Assembly (NCBI GenBank): GCA_010015655.1
Contig: ML976667.1
Coordinates: forward strand, 1-64,000
Source: Bimuria novae-zelandiae CBS 107.79
Taxonomy: Eukaryota > Ascomycota > Dothideomycetes > Pleosporales > Didymosphaeriaceae
Reading direction: 5' to 3'
DNA length: 64,000 nucleotides
In this document: piece after piece, positions 11,165 through 21,931 of the stretch
Numbering within the stretch: position 1 is the stretch's first letter
Layout: the number at the start of each line of letters is the position of its first letter
Translations under genes and position numbers: made by a program
Notes under the pieces: model-generated
Told to the model about the DNA's origin: nothing
Database searches by the model: none
The model's input: the letters and a program-made list of their open reading frames with translations, nothing else

Positions 11165-12151
11165 ATGGACCCGACGATGCCTGCTATGCCAGCGCTCACA
11201 GAGCCATTCTACCCCGATCCAGAGGGCATGCTCGCTGCCATCTGCGAGCTCTGCGGCATTTCGGTGGATATGTGCATGCATGCTCAAGTGCAGGTACGGT
11301 TTCTCCTTCCTCCACTACTTGGCCTTCTTATCGCTGACTCTCGCAGCGGCACTACCAAATACAGCACCAGCCAACCTTCACGCCCGATATGTTCTACGAA
11401 CACCCAGACTGGCCGAGCAACGACACCTTGGCCGTTCACGACCCCGCGCCGGAGCCTGTGCAGATACCCTTCTATCCGTTCGACGAACACGCAAGGCGTC
11501 TCCTGCTCGACGCTAACGTGCGCCAGCTGGAGGACAACGCGACGACTGTCCAACCCAGCACCGTTCAGATGCACGTCGAGGACACATACACGCCCGGTGA
11601 TCGGTTAGCATCTACTCCACGGCGACCAGGCCACAAGCGACAGGCACCGCGACCGCGTGGCTTCCCATGCGCTTTCGAAGGCTGTGGGAAGACATTCGAT
11701 CGCTCATGCGATCTCAAGTGAGATCCCCTACTCTCTTTGCGGACGGCGTTGTGAGGTAGAGGTGCCAATGCTGTGCACGTAGATTCGCTGTAGTCATCAT
11801 GCCACAGCCCATCACTGGCGGCGGTGCCTCTCGTAATCGTGGGTGCCCAGGTTGTCCAATGCTGTTTGCTAACATTGCTCCAGACGTCATCAAAAGACGC
11901 ACCTAGGACGCTCTGAGCGGCCTCACAAGTGCTCTTTCTGTCCCGAGGGCTTCCTATACCCGAAGGACCGCAATCGGCACGAACGCACCCATGACCAGTC
12001 CACTTCCTCCCAAACACCCATCTTCTGCTGCCCAGTACCCGGCTGCACCAACCCTGGCTTCTCTCGCCGTGACAACTTGCTCCGTCACCAACGCAAGCAG
12101 CACCCACACATGGGCTTGCCACAAATGAGCTCGCCGCAAATGAGCCCGTAG
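11165..12151 (+). CDS. C2H2 zinc-finger protein, likely transcription factor
   Basis: Exons are 11165-11293, 11347-11717 and 11884-12151, giving 255 residues; introns are 53 and 166 nt and all phases agree. Three C2H2 fingers lie near the C-terminus: Cys151/Cys156 with His169/His173; Cys183/Cys186 with His199/His203; and Cys216/Cys221 with His235/His240. The second intron falls inside finger 1, between the codons leading to the Arg-His pair. The N-terminal 145 residues are Pro-rich and acidic without a known domain. An upstream ATG at 11093 would add a hydrophobic 24-residue start resembling a signal peptide. I prefer 11165 because those bases look like an intron. It probably binds DNA in the nucleus; targets are unknown. 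Confidence 0.85.
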
Positions 12152-13243
12152 TGACTCTCCGAGTTCTATTGCGTTCGTCCTCCGCCGCCACAATATGGAA
12201 ACATTGCGTTATGTCTCTTCTATCTTGTCATTTTGCTCCTTGCATCTGGACCGCTGCCACGAAATTGGATGGTTATGGCAAGCATTTGGCGTTCGGTTTC
12301 GCGTTTTGCGCATCAGATTTCGGTTTGCGCACCTTTCATTTCTGTTCTATTTCTGGTTCCTCCCACGTGCTCGCTTGGGCACGTGATCATATACGGTTTG
12401 TCTCAGGTATACCCCTTCTCAGCGCTTGGTGGTGCTGCATATTGCACATGGCCAGTCAGTATGACATGAATTACGGTTGGTTTCACGGTTGGTTCTTTTC
12501 CTTGCTATCGGCATATTAAAAGCGTTCTGCATACAGAATGGTCATCTTCATTGGCTTTACGGCATGATGCTATACAAGATTCATTGCTCTTAGAGCTGTC
12601 TTGTCCTGTCTCTATGCTTTGAGCTGAGTTCGGCCTCGTCAGACCAGGCTAGGAGTGAGGACGCTCTGGTAGCTCTGCAATATATACTTGAACTTTCTAA
12701 GCGCGTCTGTCCAATCCCCTCATTTTCTGTGTGAAAATCACATATACTTGCCTTTGACGACCTTGTTACATCCCGAGGGTCGTCCGTAGTATTTGCATGT
12801 TTATGTTCGCTTCTGGTGCAGACGGACGTTCCTAGTACAGATGACAGGCTTCAACACGCCCACCGGAAGCGAGGTGACTTGAGGGAGCTCGAGTACGCGT
12901 CACATGCATTTAAAGAAGGTCGATTACGCGGTATATGCGTTTGAAGAGGAAGCCTCGTACGAGGCGCCTCTGTGGCTATAGCAAATACCAAGAATATCCA
13001 ACGCAATTTCTAGAGATGGTTTGTAGGACACTCACGACGCGGGTGAATTGTAGCTCGGGCGCAAAGGAATCGAGGTGAATGCAGTACCAAAGTGGATCCT
13101 GGTTGTTCGGCGGGCGTTGACAGGCGGAACTAAAGGCAAACTCGTGATTTCAGTATAATTCACCGCCAAACGACTTCACCTCCCACGCGCTTGAGCCACC
13201 AAACACGACCTTAACCACTCGCCCCGAATCAACGCTTTGCGTC
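12152..13243. other. Intergenic
   Basis: This holds the 3' flank of the zinc-finger gene and the promoter of the BTB-like gene. No gene is supported. Confidence 0.6.
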
Positions 13244-14290
13244 ATGTGGCCTTTTAAAGCTTTGATCAATGCGGTTCCCGCTGCACGCGGATATTTGAGC
13301 ACCGTTGGCATGGAATCTATCCTCAGGAACATTCTCCAGGGCCGCGACCCCAACCTCAACCTTGACGCCTCTGGTCGCGCCCTCGCTCGTGCTCGCCAGA
13401 TTCGGCCTCAGTCTTCGCCATCTCCGACTCGCAAGGCTTCTCTTCCCGAGTCCGACCAGGTCTCCCAGGGCAATAAAATCGACAACCACACCCTCAACAT
13501 GGCGGCCTCTCTGAAGCCCATTCTCCCGTACACCATGTACCCCGCCGTCCAAGGCCGACCCGTCCACTTCCACGTCGGCCAAGCGCAAATGCCGTACGAC
13601 GTGCATTCCCTCGTCCTCTCCGCCGACTCGCCCGCTTGCAAAACCCTCCTCGCCCGCCCCCTCAAGGCTCCCATCGCCCTGCCGACCGTCTCTCCAGACG
13701 ACTTCGCAGCGCTCACCAAGTGGCTCTACGAGCACGCACCACCCGTCTTCGACTCCTCCGCCGACCTCAGTAGTCTCTGCAAGCTCTGGGTCTCCGCCAT
13801 GGCGCTCGGTCTCTGGCAGAAGGCCAACACACTCATGCGCCTCGGAATGGTGGCCGCCATGCCGTCGGACGTTCTCTGCTCCATCGACGTCGTGCGCTGG
13901 GTCTTCGCTAACACGCCCTCCTCGTCTCCGCTCCGTGACTACATCATTGCCATCTTCGTGCAGCGGAGCAAGCCCGACCGATCCTTCCTCCTCCAGCACT
14001 CTCCCGTCGACGGCGAGATCTGTTCCAAGTTCAATGCGTTCGCGAAGAAGTTCCAGATGGCGCGACACAAGTTTGCGGTGAGTAAGGACCAGGGCCCGTG
14101 GGGCACGGACGAGAATGGGTTTCCTACCTTCGATTACAAGAAGGTGCTGGCGTTGAAGGGCGAGCAAGAGCCGCTTCCGCTCCCGCCGTATTTGGTGTGG
14201 GATGAGAAGGCGGTGGAGCTACCGGATTGTTTCTTCATCTTTCCGGGCACGCTGACGTATGTGGAGGGACTTGCGGCCGTGCTGAAGTGA
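13244..14290 (+). CDS. BTB/POZ-like fungal protein
   Basis: This is a single-exon frame of 348 residues. The middle part, about residues 100-165, reads like a fungal BTB fold: a strand-turn-strand (VHFHVGQAQMPYDVHSLVL), then a helix start SADSPACKTLL and a PxxVSPDDFAALTKWLYEH segment. BTB proteins usually act as dimers and as adaptors, for example for cullin-3 ligases. The C-terminal half (about 200-348) is well ordered but has no recognised domain. The first ATG (13244) is used; a second in-frame ATG 22 codons later (MESILRN) is a plausible alternative. The 312-codon antisense frame over this gene is an artefact of base composition. Confidence 0.7.
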   Translation: MWPFKALINAVPAARGYLSTVGMESILRNILQGRDPNLNLDASGRALARARQIRPQSSPSPTRKASLPESDQVSQGNKIDNHTLNMAASLKPILPYTMYPAVQGRPVHFHVGQAQMPYDVHSLVLSADSPACKTLLARPLKAPIALPTVSPDDFAALTKWLYEHAPPVFDSSADLSSLCKLWVSAMALGLWQKANTLMRLGMVAAMPSDVLCSIDVVRWVFANTPSSSPLRDYIIAIFVQRSKPDRSFLLQHSPVDGEICSKFNAFAKKFQMARHKFAVSKDQGPWGTDENGFPTFDYKKVLALKGEQEPLPLPPYLVWDEKAVELPDCFFIFPGTLTYVEGLAAVLK

Positions 14291-15591
14291 GGATAGTGGA
14301 CGGTTCGTCTTCGGCATGGCTTTCTTTCTTTGGGGCGGTCGAGCCGGTTTTTCGTGGCATAGACTCTGGCGTTTTGTGCGCGTTTATGAATGGGTGGGAT
14401 GCCCTGGTAGATACCCCTCGGTTTTATGAGAATCCTAGGACCTTCTACTACATGGTGTTCTAGGCCCCTACCTGCATTTGGACTTCATTGATCGCTTCAC
14501 CGTAACATTCCCAATTGAGAATAGGTGACGAAACTGCCGTTGACACTTCTGTGGCTCTGATCATGTCTCCATCTATTTTCTCTTTCCTTTTCTTTATTTT
14601 CTTCTCTTTTTCGAACTTGTGAGTCGTAAGTTATATATCCACGAGTGAATTTCAATAAGCAAGAACCACGCCTAGATTTCCTTCCAGGAGTGTTGACGCA
14701 GGGAACCGAAGCTGAATATACATGGGTGAATATCTTTCGGGAACTTCCCATTCCCCGTTGTGATAGAGGGAAATGTGGCTAGGGTAAGGCGAGTAGTAGT
14801 AATACTGTAATATACCGCTCCACTGAGCTTCCCCAGTCAAGCCCCAGGGTAGCTCCTTTGGCGTAGTCATCAGACTGCCTCCCAAGGTTGACTCGTCGTG
14901 TTGGTGTTCCGTGGGTAGGTTTGGTTGAACTCTGGTTCTTTCGGTGGGGCCCCCACAACGAAGACTCACACCTGAAGACTCATTGCCTCCCAAGGTTGGA
15001 TCCAGCTCGTTTTCGAGGTTAGCGTCGGTCTGCAAGGTGAGGGGATTTGGTCTGACCCGTAGGTGGAAGATGTCTTTTATGATCGAATACTGGCCTCCAG
15101 ACTTTGCTTCGAGCAACAAAGTCTGCACAAATTGGCGTTCATCCCATTGTCCTCCAGAGATTACGCCGGCGACTGTCGCCAGCACACTCGCATCATGGTA
15201 ATCGGGTAGGGAATCAATACTGTGAATATTGAATTCGCCTTGCTGGAGTGCGGCCGTCCAACGTCTTCAGTTCTAGAACATTCAGTGTGTAAAAGTGACC
15301 AAGCGCCGATACGCTCGAGGAGACGTACCCAATGACAGATGAGTGGGGCTCAAAAGTGGACAGAAAAGTCGATTATATTGTGTGTGTGCTGAGACTAGCT
15401 ATCTATAGTACACGAACAGAGAATCGATGACTAAGCAGGTGCACAGTGACCGTAGGGTCACCCGGGGCAACTGACACCCAATACCCTGTCCATATACTCG
15501 CCGCAGATGGTTCAATTGTGTATGAAAATTGAGTGTGTATACTGTAAAGAAACTGGCATTTCACGAAGAGTAAGCGATAATGTCTCCAAAC
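14291..15591. other. Mostly intergenic; one protein-like minus frame
   Basis: A minus frame at 14652-15185 (177 codons, no ATG) reads like protein at its start (VAGVISGGQWDERQFVQTLL). It could be a 3' remnant of the HET gene that lies upstream of it on the same strand, or unrelated. No domain was recognised, so it is not called as a gene. Confidence 0.35.
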
Positions 15592-16802
15592 TCAGCGATG
15601 GTCACCTGGGGCTTGTACATATGCTTTGGAGGGACTAGAGGTCCACGTTTTGTAATAGTTGCGAATCCATGTGTTCGCAACGCTTTCCAAGCCATGATTA
15701 CTCACTCCTGCTTCTATCCTCTTCCCAGAGGAGATTTTGGCAAGATCGCTCAATAGACCAGCTTGGTGCACATTGTATGGTACTTCTGTACATGCTGAGT
15801 ACGGCTGGTACGAATGATCCTCTTGTGGCAAGCTTACCGTAAGGAAAGTCATTTCCTCTATCTCCGAGTTTCGTGTCGCCGATCGTCGCGTTTGAAATGG
15901 GTCTTGCTTCCTTTAGAGAATCGTCAGAGCCCGACTGGTCGTTGGTCGCCACTTCCCTGATTCCACGTCGAAGTCGCGCCATAGCTTTCTTCCGACCGGC
16001 ACCATATATCAACGGCATGTGTACGTCGAATATACCAAATAATCAATAAGCCATATCCTCTTCACGCTTTGTCTCGCGTCCTTTCATTCATGAAAACCTG
16101 TTAGTGGCGCTACAGTCTGACAATGAACGCTCTCCAACGAGAACGTCCTCCAGAATACCAGTTCTCTTACTCAGTAAATTCTGCCAACTTACCTTGCTGC
16201 CGAGTGTGTTACCAGCGCTGGTGAAGAATTCAACATCGCTAGACGCTATCATCTCTTGCAGGGTCCAGCCACGAGTAAACCACCTGCTGCTTTCGAAAAA
16301 GTATGCGTATCATGTACATCCGATAGGTACACAAAACACTTTGTAGCATCTTTATACCAGCGAATTATGGAGTTGATAGCTTCTGAAAGCTCGGCGCTAC
16401 TGGACTTATCGATACAACATGTATCCACTGATCATGCATCTGCCAGTCAGCTACCTATGGTACGCTCAAGCAAAACAGGGTCCTGTGAGGAGGATATTCC
16501 GGCTATTTCAGTTTCACTCACTTAGTGCTGTCATTACAGTTATCCAACGCGATGCGCGACACCTGCTCCCACGAATAATTTAATCTATATTTCCCAGCAA
16601 TGCACTCGCAAAATGTAACTTCCCGTACCCAATCTTGTCGTTGTACCCAAGTGAACGCTCAGCCAGGTCCCGCAAAGTAACTTCCTCATTATCGGCTCCC
16701 CACGTGTGTGTGCGAAAGAATTGCGTATGGCGGTATGTCCTTCCCTACGAATTCGATAAGGTTGAACTGGCCATTTTGACCGGAGCTATGCAAGAGTCGC
16801 AT
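15592..16802 (-). pseudogene. HET-domain (heterokaryon incompatibility) pseudogene 1
   Basis: The start is at 16802 (MRLLHS...). The HET signatures follow in order: IPPYAILSHT, VDTCCIDKSSSAELSEAI, FVYLSDV, SRWFTRGWTLQEM, KREEDMAY and LFGIFDVHMPLIYG, then the usual basic GRKKAMARLRRGI. HET proteins trigger cell death after fusion of unlike strains. The copy is broken by a CACA-type expansion in the SHTWG region near 16705-16712, frame losses around 16450-16650, a lost base in a T run near 16312, TGA at 16088-16090 (where TGG for Trp is expected), and TGA at 16043-16045 within the AYxLFGIF motif. A 52-nt intron (15786-15837) downstream still joins in frame and the tail ends at 15592. No NACHT domain was found. 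Confidence 0.85.
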
Positions 16803-18342
16803 TCTAAGCAACTAGAACAAGAACTAAATATGATAAACAGAATACGATCACATGTGCGTAAACGGCAGCGAAGGTGGTGTGTGATGAGGATTGCTGAAGT
16901 ACAGGCAGAAGCGTAAAAGCAGTGCAGCTGACAAGGGCGTTTTCGAATACGAGGCTGAGGCTTTCTGACTGGTGACACTCAGCTCACATAGGTTGTTTAT
17001 GGCGTCTACGATTCCCAAGACGTCTTACATATTCATGACGAACAATAACTCCCATGTCTCGTACTAGGGTGACCGCTGACCGATCCACCGGACAACTGAT
17101 GCAGATTTTGCATCCGGCTGAGTTGCTGCGAGAGAGTTCCAGTGTGACAACAACTCCACCAGCTAAACCAACGAACGTGAAGAAAAGCCAGCGAGGTTGG
17201 AAACCAGCATACCTTGAATGTTTGCAAAATGAAGAGATACCCTTTGCATATGGATCATGCAAATCCCACTGAAAATACTGCTCATCAAGTGTCTGGAACG
17301 GGCTTGCGCATTAGAATGGTAGATTCCGAAACATTGCTCTCGCCACAAAAGTTACGTCGGCAGCGAATTATGTGTGTTTTTCACGGTGCAGTAATAGTCT
17401 CATTCCTGAATGCGTACAGGTTTGTATCAAATGGCATGACACATGTTCTCATCCATTACAAGGCTGTTCATCCGAAAAAATCTCAACATTATTTTCCTTC
17501 GGTAGCCCCAGAGCAGCATTGTAGCAATTCTGGAGAAAATCATGCACGAACAATGCTTAACATAATTTTCGTAGAACTTGTACCTTCCTCCCGATGATCT
17601 ATAACACTCTGGGGTGTAGTTCAGCCTTCATTATTCAAATATTTAAAATGCAGATGGCCACAGCTATATTTTATATATGCCTCAATAATTCAGGATTTGT
17701 ACAGTGTCCCCAAGCAACATCCAAGAGGAAATCCACACCGAAATCCACCACCAACTCCCAGATTTGGCAACTTCGCTCGAAGAATTCATCAGAATCCAAC
17801 ACCATAACTTCTCAACTGATCGGTTCATTGAGAAATAAACATTAGCGTCAAATAACAATCACTGCTCATTTGAGGCGTACAATTTCTCGGATAATCTCGC
17901 GCAGGACGGGAGTGTCTCACGCAATATGTCAGGATGGCGTTCGATTGAGCAGATAGCCGCCGAGAACGAGTTGTTACGGTATCGATTAGTTTCTAATGAG
18001 AGCGAGCTGTTACTACACTATCTCGCCGCCAATGAACATTGCCTCGATCCGACAGCAGTACGGTGGGATTTGCGGACCAGACAGAATCGGTGTACTGATG
18101 CGCACCCGTTCCAATACCCATGCTCACTTATACTAGCCTTACTCGGTTTCGTCCGAACTCAGTAGACCATCCGCCGTAGTACAATGTCAATTTACTACAC
18201 AACGAGTGTTTTTAGTGCAGCTTCACTGGATCTTCCGCCTCCTAGATTCTTCGGAAAATCGTATAGGGATTATAGCGGTACTCCTGCTCGGCCAAGCAGC
18301 TCTTCCTCCTCCTGACCCAAGACGTCCAACCCAATCAAACAA
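16803..18342. other. Intergenic, low-value frames only
   Basis: Frames at 16984-17262 (minus), 17214-17597 (plus) and 17926-18165 (plus, ATG start, 79 codons, helical N-terminus) show no domain or splice support. None is called. Confidence 0.45.
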
Positions 18343-19119
18343 ATGGCGGATAAAATTCACCAACATAAGCCCCCTTGTGTTGTCGACAACGAAATCAAAG
18401 CAGAAGCAGGGTTGAGTACTTTATCGGAAGAGCAAAAGGACAATAACCGCAAGATTGCCCAGCACTTCCATTGCAACTGGGTGAACATGAAGAGATCAAG
18501 GAAGTCCAAGTCCAAGACTCAGAGGACGGATCGAGAGTTGGACTCGCTATTGGCTGAGTGGAACTCGGCGATTCAAGGACACAAGCTAATGGACTTGGAT
18601 TTGGAATGGAAAATGCTTCTCGACTGTATTTTTGACGCTAGAAACTTTGAAACTGAAGACATCGTGGACATTGGCGTCCACGATGATTCTCTAGTCGAGT
18701 TCTGCTTGATCTATGCTAGGGCTGAGCTCATGACGCAGGCACGTCTTCACTGGCGCAATTTGCGTGAGAACGATGATGATAGCTTGCGTCGGCACTTGGA
18801 CATCCTTATCGAGCTTTATCAAGACCATAAAATCACTCCTTTCGAACCGGTAAACCGCTTCCTAGACCATTGGCAAGTATGGCGCAAGAACTTTGAACAT
18901 GCAGGGAGCGATTGCACTGACGAAAAGGGCAAGCACAGTCGGCCCATGATTCACAAGAATGATCGATTCTTGACGAAGTATGGTGCCACGTGGTTACAAG
19001 CTGAAACTGAGCGAAAGCTAAATGAAGCATTAAGAGCAAAAGGAATGGTAGGTACAAGGGAACGAGACGTCATGGCGCGTCTTGCTGGGGTAAAAAAAGC
19101 AAGTCAAACAGACGTGTGA
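18343..19119 (+). CDS. Hypothetical protein, 258 residues
   Basis: An uninterrupted frame starts at ATG in good context (CAAATGGCG). The protein is charged and mostly helical. It has a basic segment near residues 48-62 (KRSRKSKSKTQR) that could serve as a nuclear signal, then an acidic middle (DLDLEWKMLLDCIFDARNF, EDIVDIGVHDDS), and a Trp-containing C-terminal half. There is no signal peptide, membrane segment or known domain. It is the only intact-looking frame of this size between two decayed HET genes. Codon use looks coding rather than random, but the function is unknown. Confidence 0.6.
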   Translation: MADKIHQHKPPCVVDNEIKAEAGLSTLSEEQKDNNRKIAQHFHCNWVNMKRSRKSKSKTQRTDRELDSLLAEWNSAIQGHKLMDLDLEWKMLLDCIFDARNFETEDIVDIGVHDDSLVEFCLIYARAELMTQARLHWRNLRENDDDSLRRHLDILIELYQDHKITPFEPVNRFLDHWQVWRKNFEHAGSDCTDEKGKHSRPMIHKNDRFLTKYGATWLQAETERKLNEALRAKGMVGTRERDVMARLAGVKKASQTDV

Positions 19120-21115
19120 GGATAGGGACTCTGCTTTCATGCTGGACATGGAGGGCTTGGAGATTCTCAAGACTTAAATAAGGAGTGTGACGTCGAAAGA
19201 AGAGTGTTGAGGCAATCGTTGTTTTGATTGAGAAGCTACTCTATGGAGCTATATACTTTGTGGATCACGTGGATCCCGTGCACGGGCCGCACGTACGCGG
19301 GTGGCCCAAGCTTCTATACTGAACCGTCACAAGGAGGAATAGGTTTGAGTGACCCAGTTTCGACAATGCGCCATGCTTCACTTAGTGGACAAAATTCTAA
19401 GATAGACACAATTGGCGTTCGGCGTCCAATTTAATTGTGGTTCAATGTAGATCTTGAAAACTCAAGTTAAATGCAACGAATGAAATACTTCCACATGTCT
19501 CAGATCTATCTTATCAAACCAGGACCTCAAATTTCAACCAATTAATATCGATTATTTCACTTAAAACTTGTATATTGGCCAAAATATCCTTCAGGACCAC
19601 ACCCTGGAGTTCCATGTCAGCTTCAGGTAAACTTACTGCTGGTGTATATATATGTAGCTCGCAACTTCTGCACGAATGCCTTTTCGTGCGAACTCTCATC
19701 ACGTCGCTTAGCACGTACGATCCAATTATTCCACAACGATTATCAGTCGCAGAACGTAACTACAAAAATACAACAACATCCATAGCTTTTAAAAAAAAAT
19801 CGAAAACAACCCCCTCACACGTCGAAAAACCTTCTAAGACCCAATTAAATACCTAATCAATAATGATAAGCGTATTCACGCTACCAAATGTTGACATCTT
19901 CCCGGAGCACCATCCGTTGCCAGTCCAGAAAACTTTACAAGTGGAGCTTGATCAAAAGCGGCACGCCGGTCAAAAATTGATAGCCATGGTTTCAATTACA
20001 AATAAGAGCCGCAGTGCTTCCTTGCGCGGATGTGGTAGGAACGGAGAACTTGCCTGGCGTATACCGCCGTTTCCCTGGTAGAGAGCATCCATCACGCATA
20101 CCTATGATTTATGACATACGTTCTCCAGGTACATCACTTTTATAACAGCGAAAGGTCTTGCATTCTTGCGCCATATTCTAATTCCTCGTTTGCGAATATG
20201 CCCATCCACACCCTCGAACCAAGTCACCAGCGCCTGAGCGCCGATGTCGGGTCCCTTCCGTTCTTCTGTAAGCTGCGGAATCTGGTTTGAATGGGCCGGG
20301 GGCGCTTTCATCATTGGAGGTAGGATTCGCGCTAACCTGCAGCCCGTTTGGAATCCGCGATGGACACGTTCATGATTGGGGATCTGACCAGAACTAGAGC
20401 CACTGTTCCGATTGGACCGGCTATCTGCTATGGCTCTTCCCGTTTGACTTCTTGTCACGGAGGGTGTGCGATCTGTTCTCTTCCTGCAACTTCTTCGATG
20501 GCTCTTCCTGTATGCTCTTTATCCTCGGTTCGTCCAAGTAAGAAGAGTTGCATACTCTCCTGGGTAAACTCGCCGGACAGTACATCTTTGGTGCATTGAA
20601 GCTATCTGTTCCCTCGCTGATCAACTGGAAGATGAGGTAGTGTGGCGCTAGAGGATCGATTCGTATGGTTTTTAGGTGGAAGGAAATGTCTACATGTCTC
20701 TGCCATAGCCGGTAGAGGGACGGCCTAGCCGCCTAGGTACGTTAGACACGGGAGGTCGAATTTCGAAGAGCAAGCGTACAGGACGCTCAGGGCACTCGTG
20801 GTAACAGTATCAAGCATGAGCTTGCTGACACAACGAAGGGTCTCATATCTATTCTCGAGCAGTGTGGCTCGACTTGTCTTCCACTCTCGCTTCTACAAGA
20901 AAGGAAGTTGAGACCGCAACGCAAAGCCATAGTGAAAGACTACTCGTTTCGACAACGCGCTACAGCCACATATAATTCAAGCAGAACACTCTCTCCTGCA
21001 TATATGCTTTTCCCGGCTCTCAGTCACAGGCTCAAGCCAGCATCTCCGTCTACGAACCTACATTCCCTGAACAAATCTCAACTCGCAAACATCGCATCCG
21101 CCGCAATCAGCAGCC
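19120..21115. other. Intergenic, no supported gene
   Basis: Frames on both strands (for example 19575-19856 and 19863-20081 plus; 20102-20624 minus) are fragmentary and unrecognised. The minus set at 20102-20624 is Ser/Arg-rich and may be a decayed gene. Confidence 0.45.
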
Positions 21116-21813
21116 ATGCCGACCTCTTCAGCAGTCTCTGCCCTCTTTAGTGACCCCGCCTTACTCACGCAAGATATCCTCACGTGTGGCGACGAAGACG
21201 AGATTGAGGAGCCCCTTTTGCGCTCGTTCGTTCATATGATTCGGATTGAGATGCTTAGCCACGCCTGTGACCGCTGGGTCGCTCTCCGCAGACATAACGG
21301 CGCCCAGTTTGTCTACGAAATAGACGTTCTTTCCGCCGCTTTCTCTCCTTGCTTTAACTTCTAACTTATTACCCCCTTCGCTCCGCTCGCCAAGTACCTG
21401 GAGAAATGGGCTAAGTGGGCTACCGATAACGGCAATCCTAAGGCGCGTCCCGCGGTTAATGGCAAGACGGGAATGATGGTGATTTATGAAGTCACGACTC
21501 CCCACGGCAGCACCAGCGCCTAGAAGTAGTTTCGGAAGGTGTCTGGGTGGGACCAGAAGAGCAAGGAGAGGAAGGATGTTTGGTCGCAGTAGCTCGACGC
21601 TATTAAGATTACCATTGAGAATGGTTGGCAGACGCAATATCTGGCCGACTTCCACACGGTGGAGGCATTGGTTTAGGCTGCTGGCAGAGGTGGTGCTTTC
21701 GGCGGCACCTTTGGGGTCCTCTTGTTGCTCTAGCTGCCGTTAGTGGTGCTCCTGCCGGGGGTGCTAGTGCTGGTGGTGCGGATGATGACGAGGATGAGGA
21801 TGAGGAAGACTAG
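21116..21813 (+). pseudogene. Unknown gene with five Gln-to-stop codons
   Basis: From ATG at 21116 one frame runs through protein-like sequence (for example PLAKYLEKWAKWATDNGNP, and TIENGWQTQYLADFHTVEAL). It contains TAA at 21362 and TAG at 21521, 21527, 21590 and 21674. In each place a Gln codon (CAA or CAG) fits the context, so single C-to-T changes explain all five. Near 21710 a lost base shifts the frame to one ending in a Gly/Ala-rich linker and acidic tail (DDDEDEDEED) at 21813. That is a natural-looking terminus and similar in kind to the tail of the gene at 9044-9849. No domain was recognised. It is best read as a RIP-like decayed gene of about 230 residues. Confidence 0.6.
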
Positions 21814-21931
21814 TCCTGGTACACCTCACGGGCTTTCCCGTTACGGATTGTGGAGTACAAAGAGGTAGCCTAGGGAAATATGAAGGGTGCAACGAAGGAG
21901 AGTCATTAGTGGGATGGTAGACCCAGATAGT

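Noticed and set aside
10512..11516. 334-codon plus frame
   Set aside because: Starts at a non-ATG codon, is Cys/His/Arg-rich from promoter bases, and overlaps the true zinc-finger exons in another frame.
13229..14167. 312-codon minus frame
   Set aside because: Exactly antisense to the intact BTB-like gene, and Gly/Arg/His-rich with a non-natural composition; a shadow frame.
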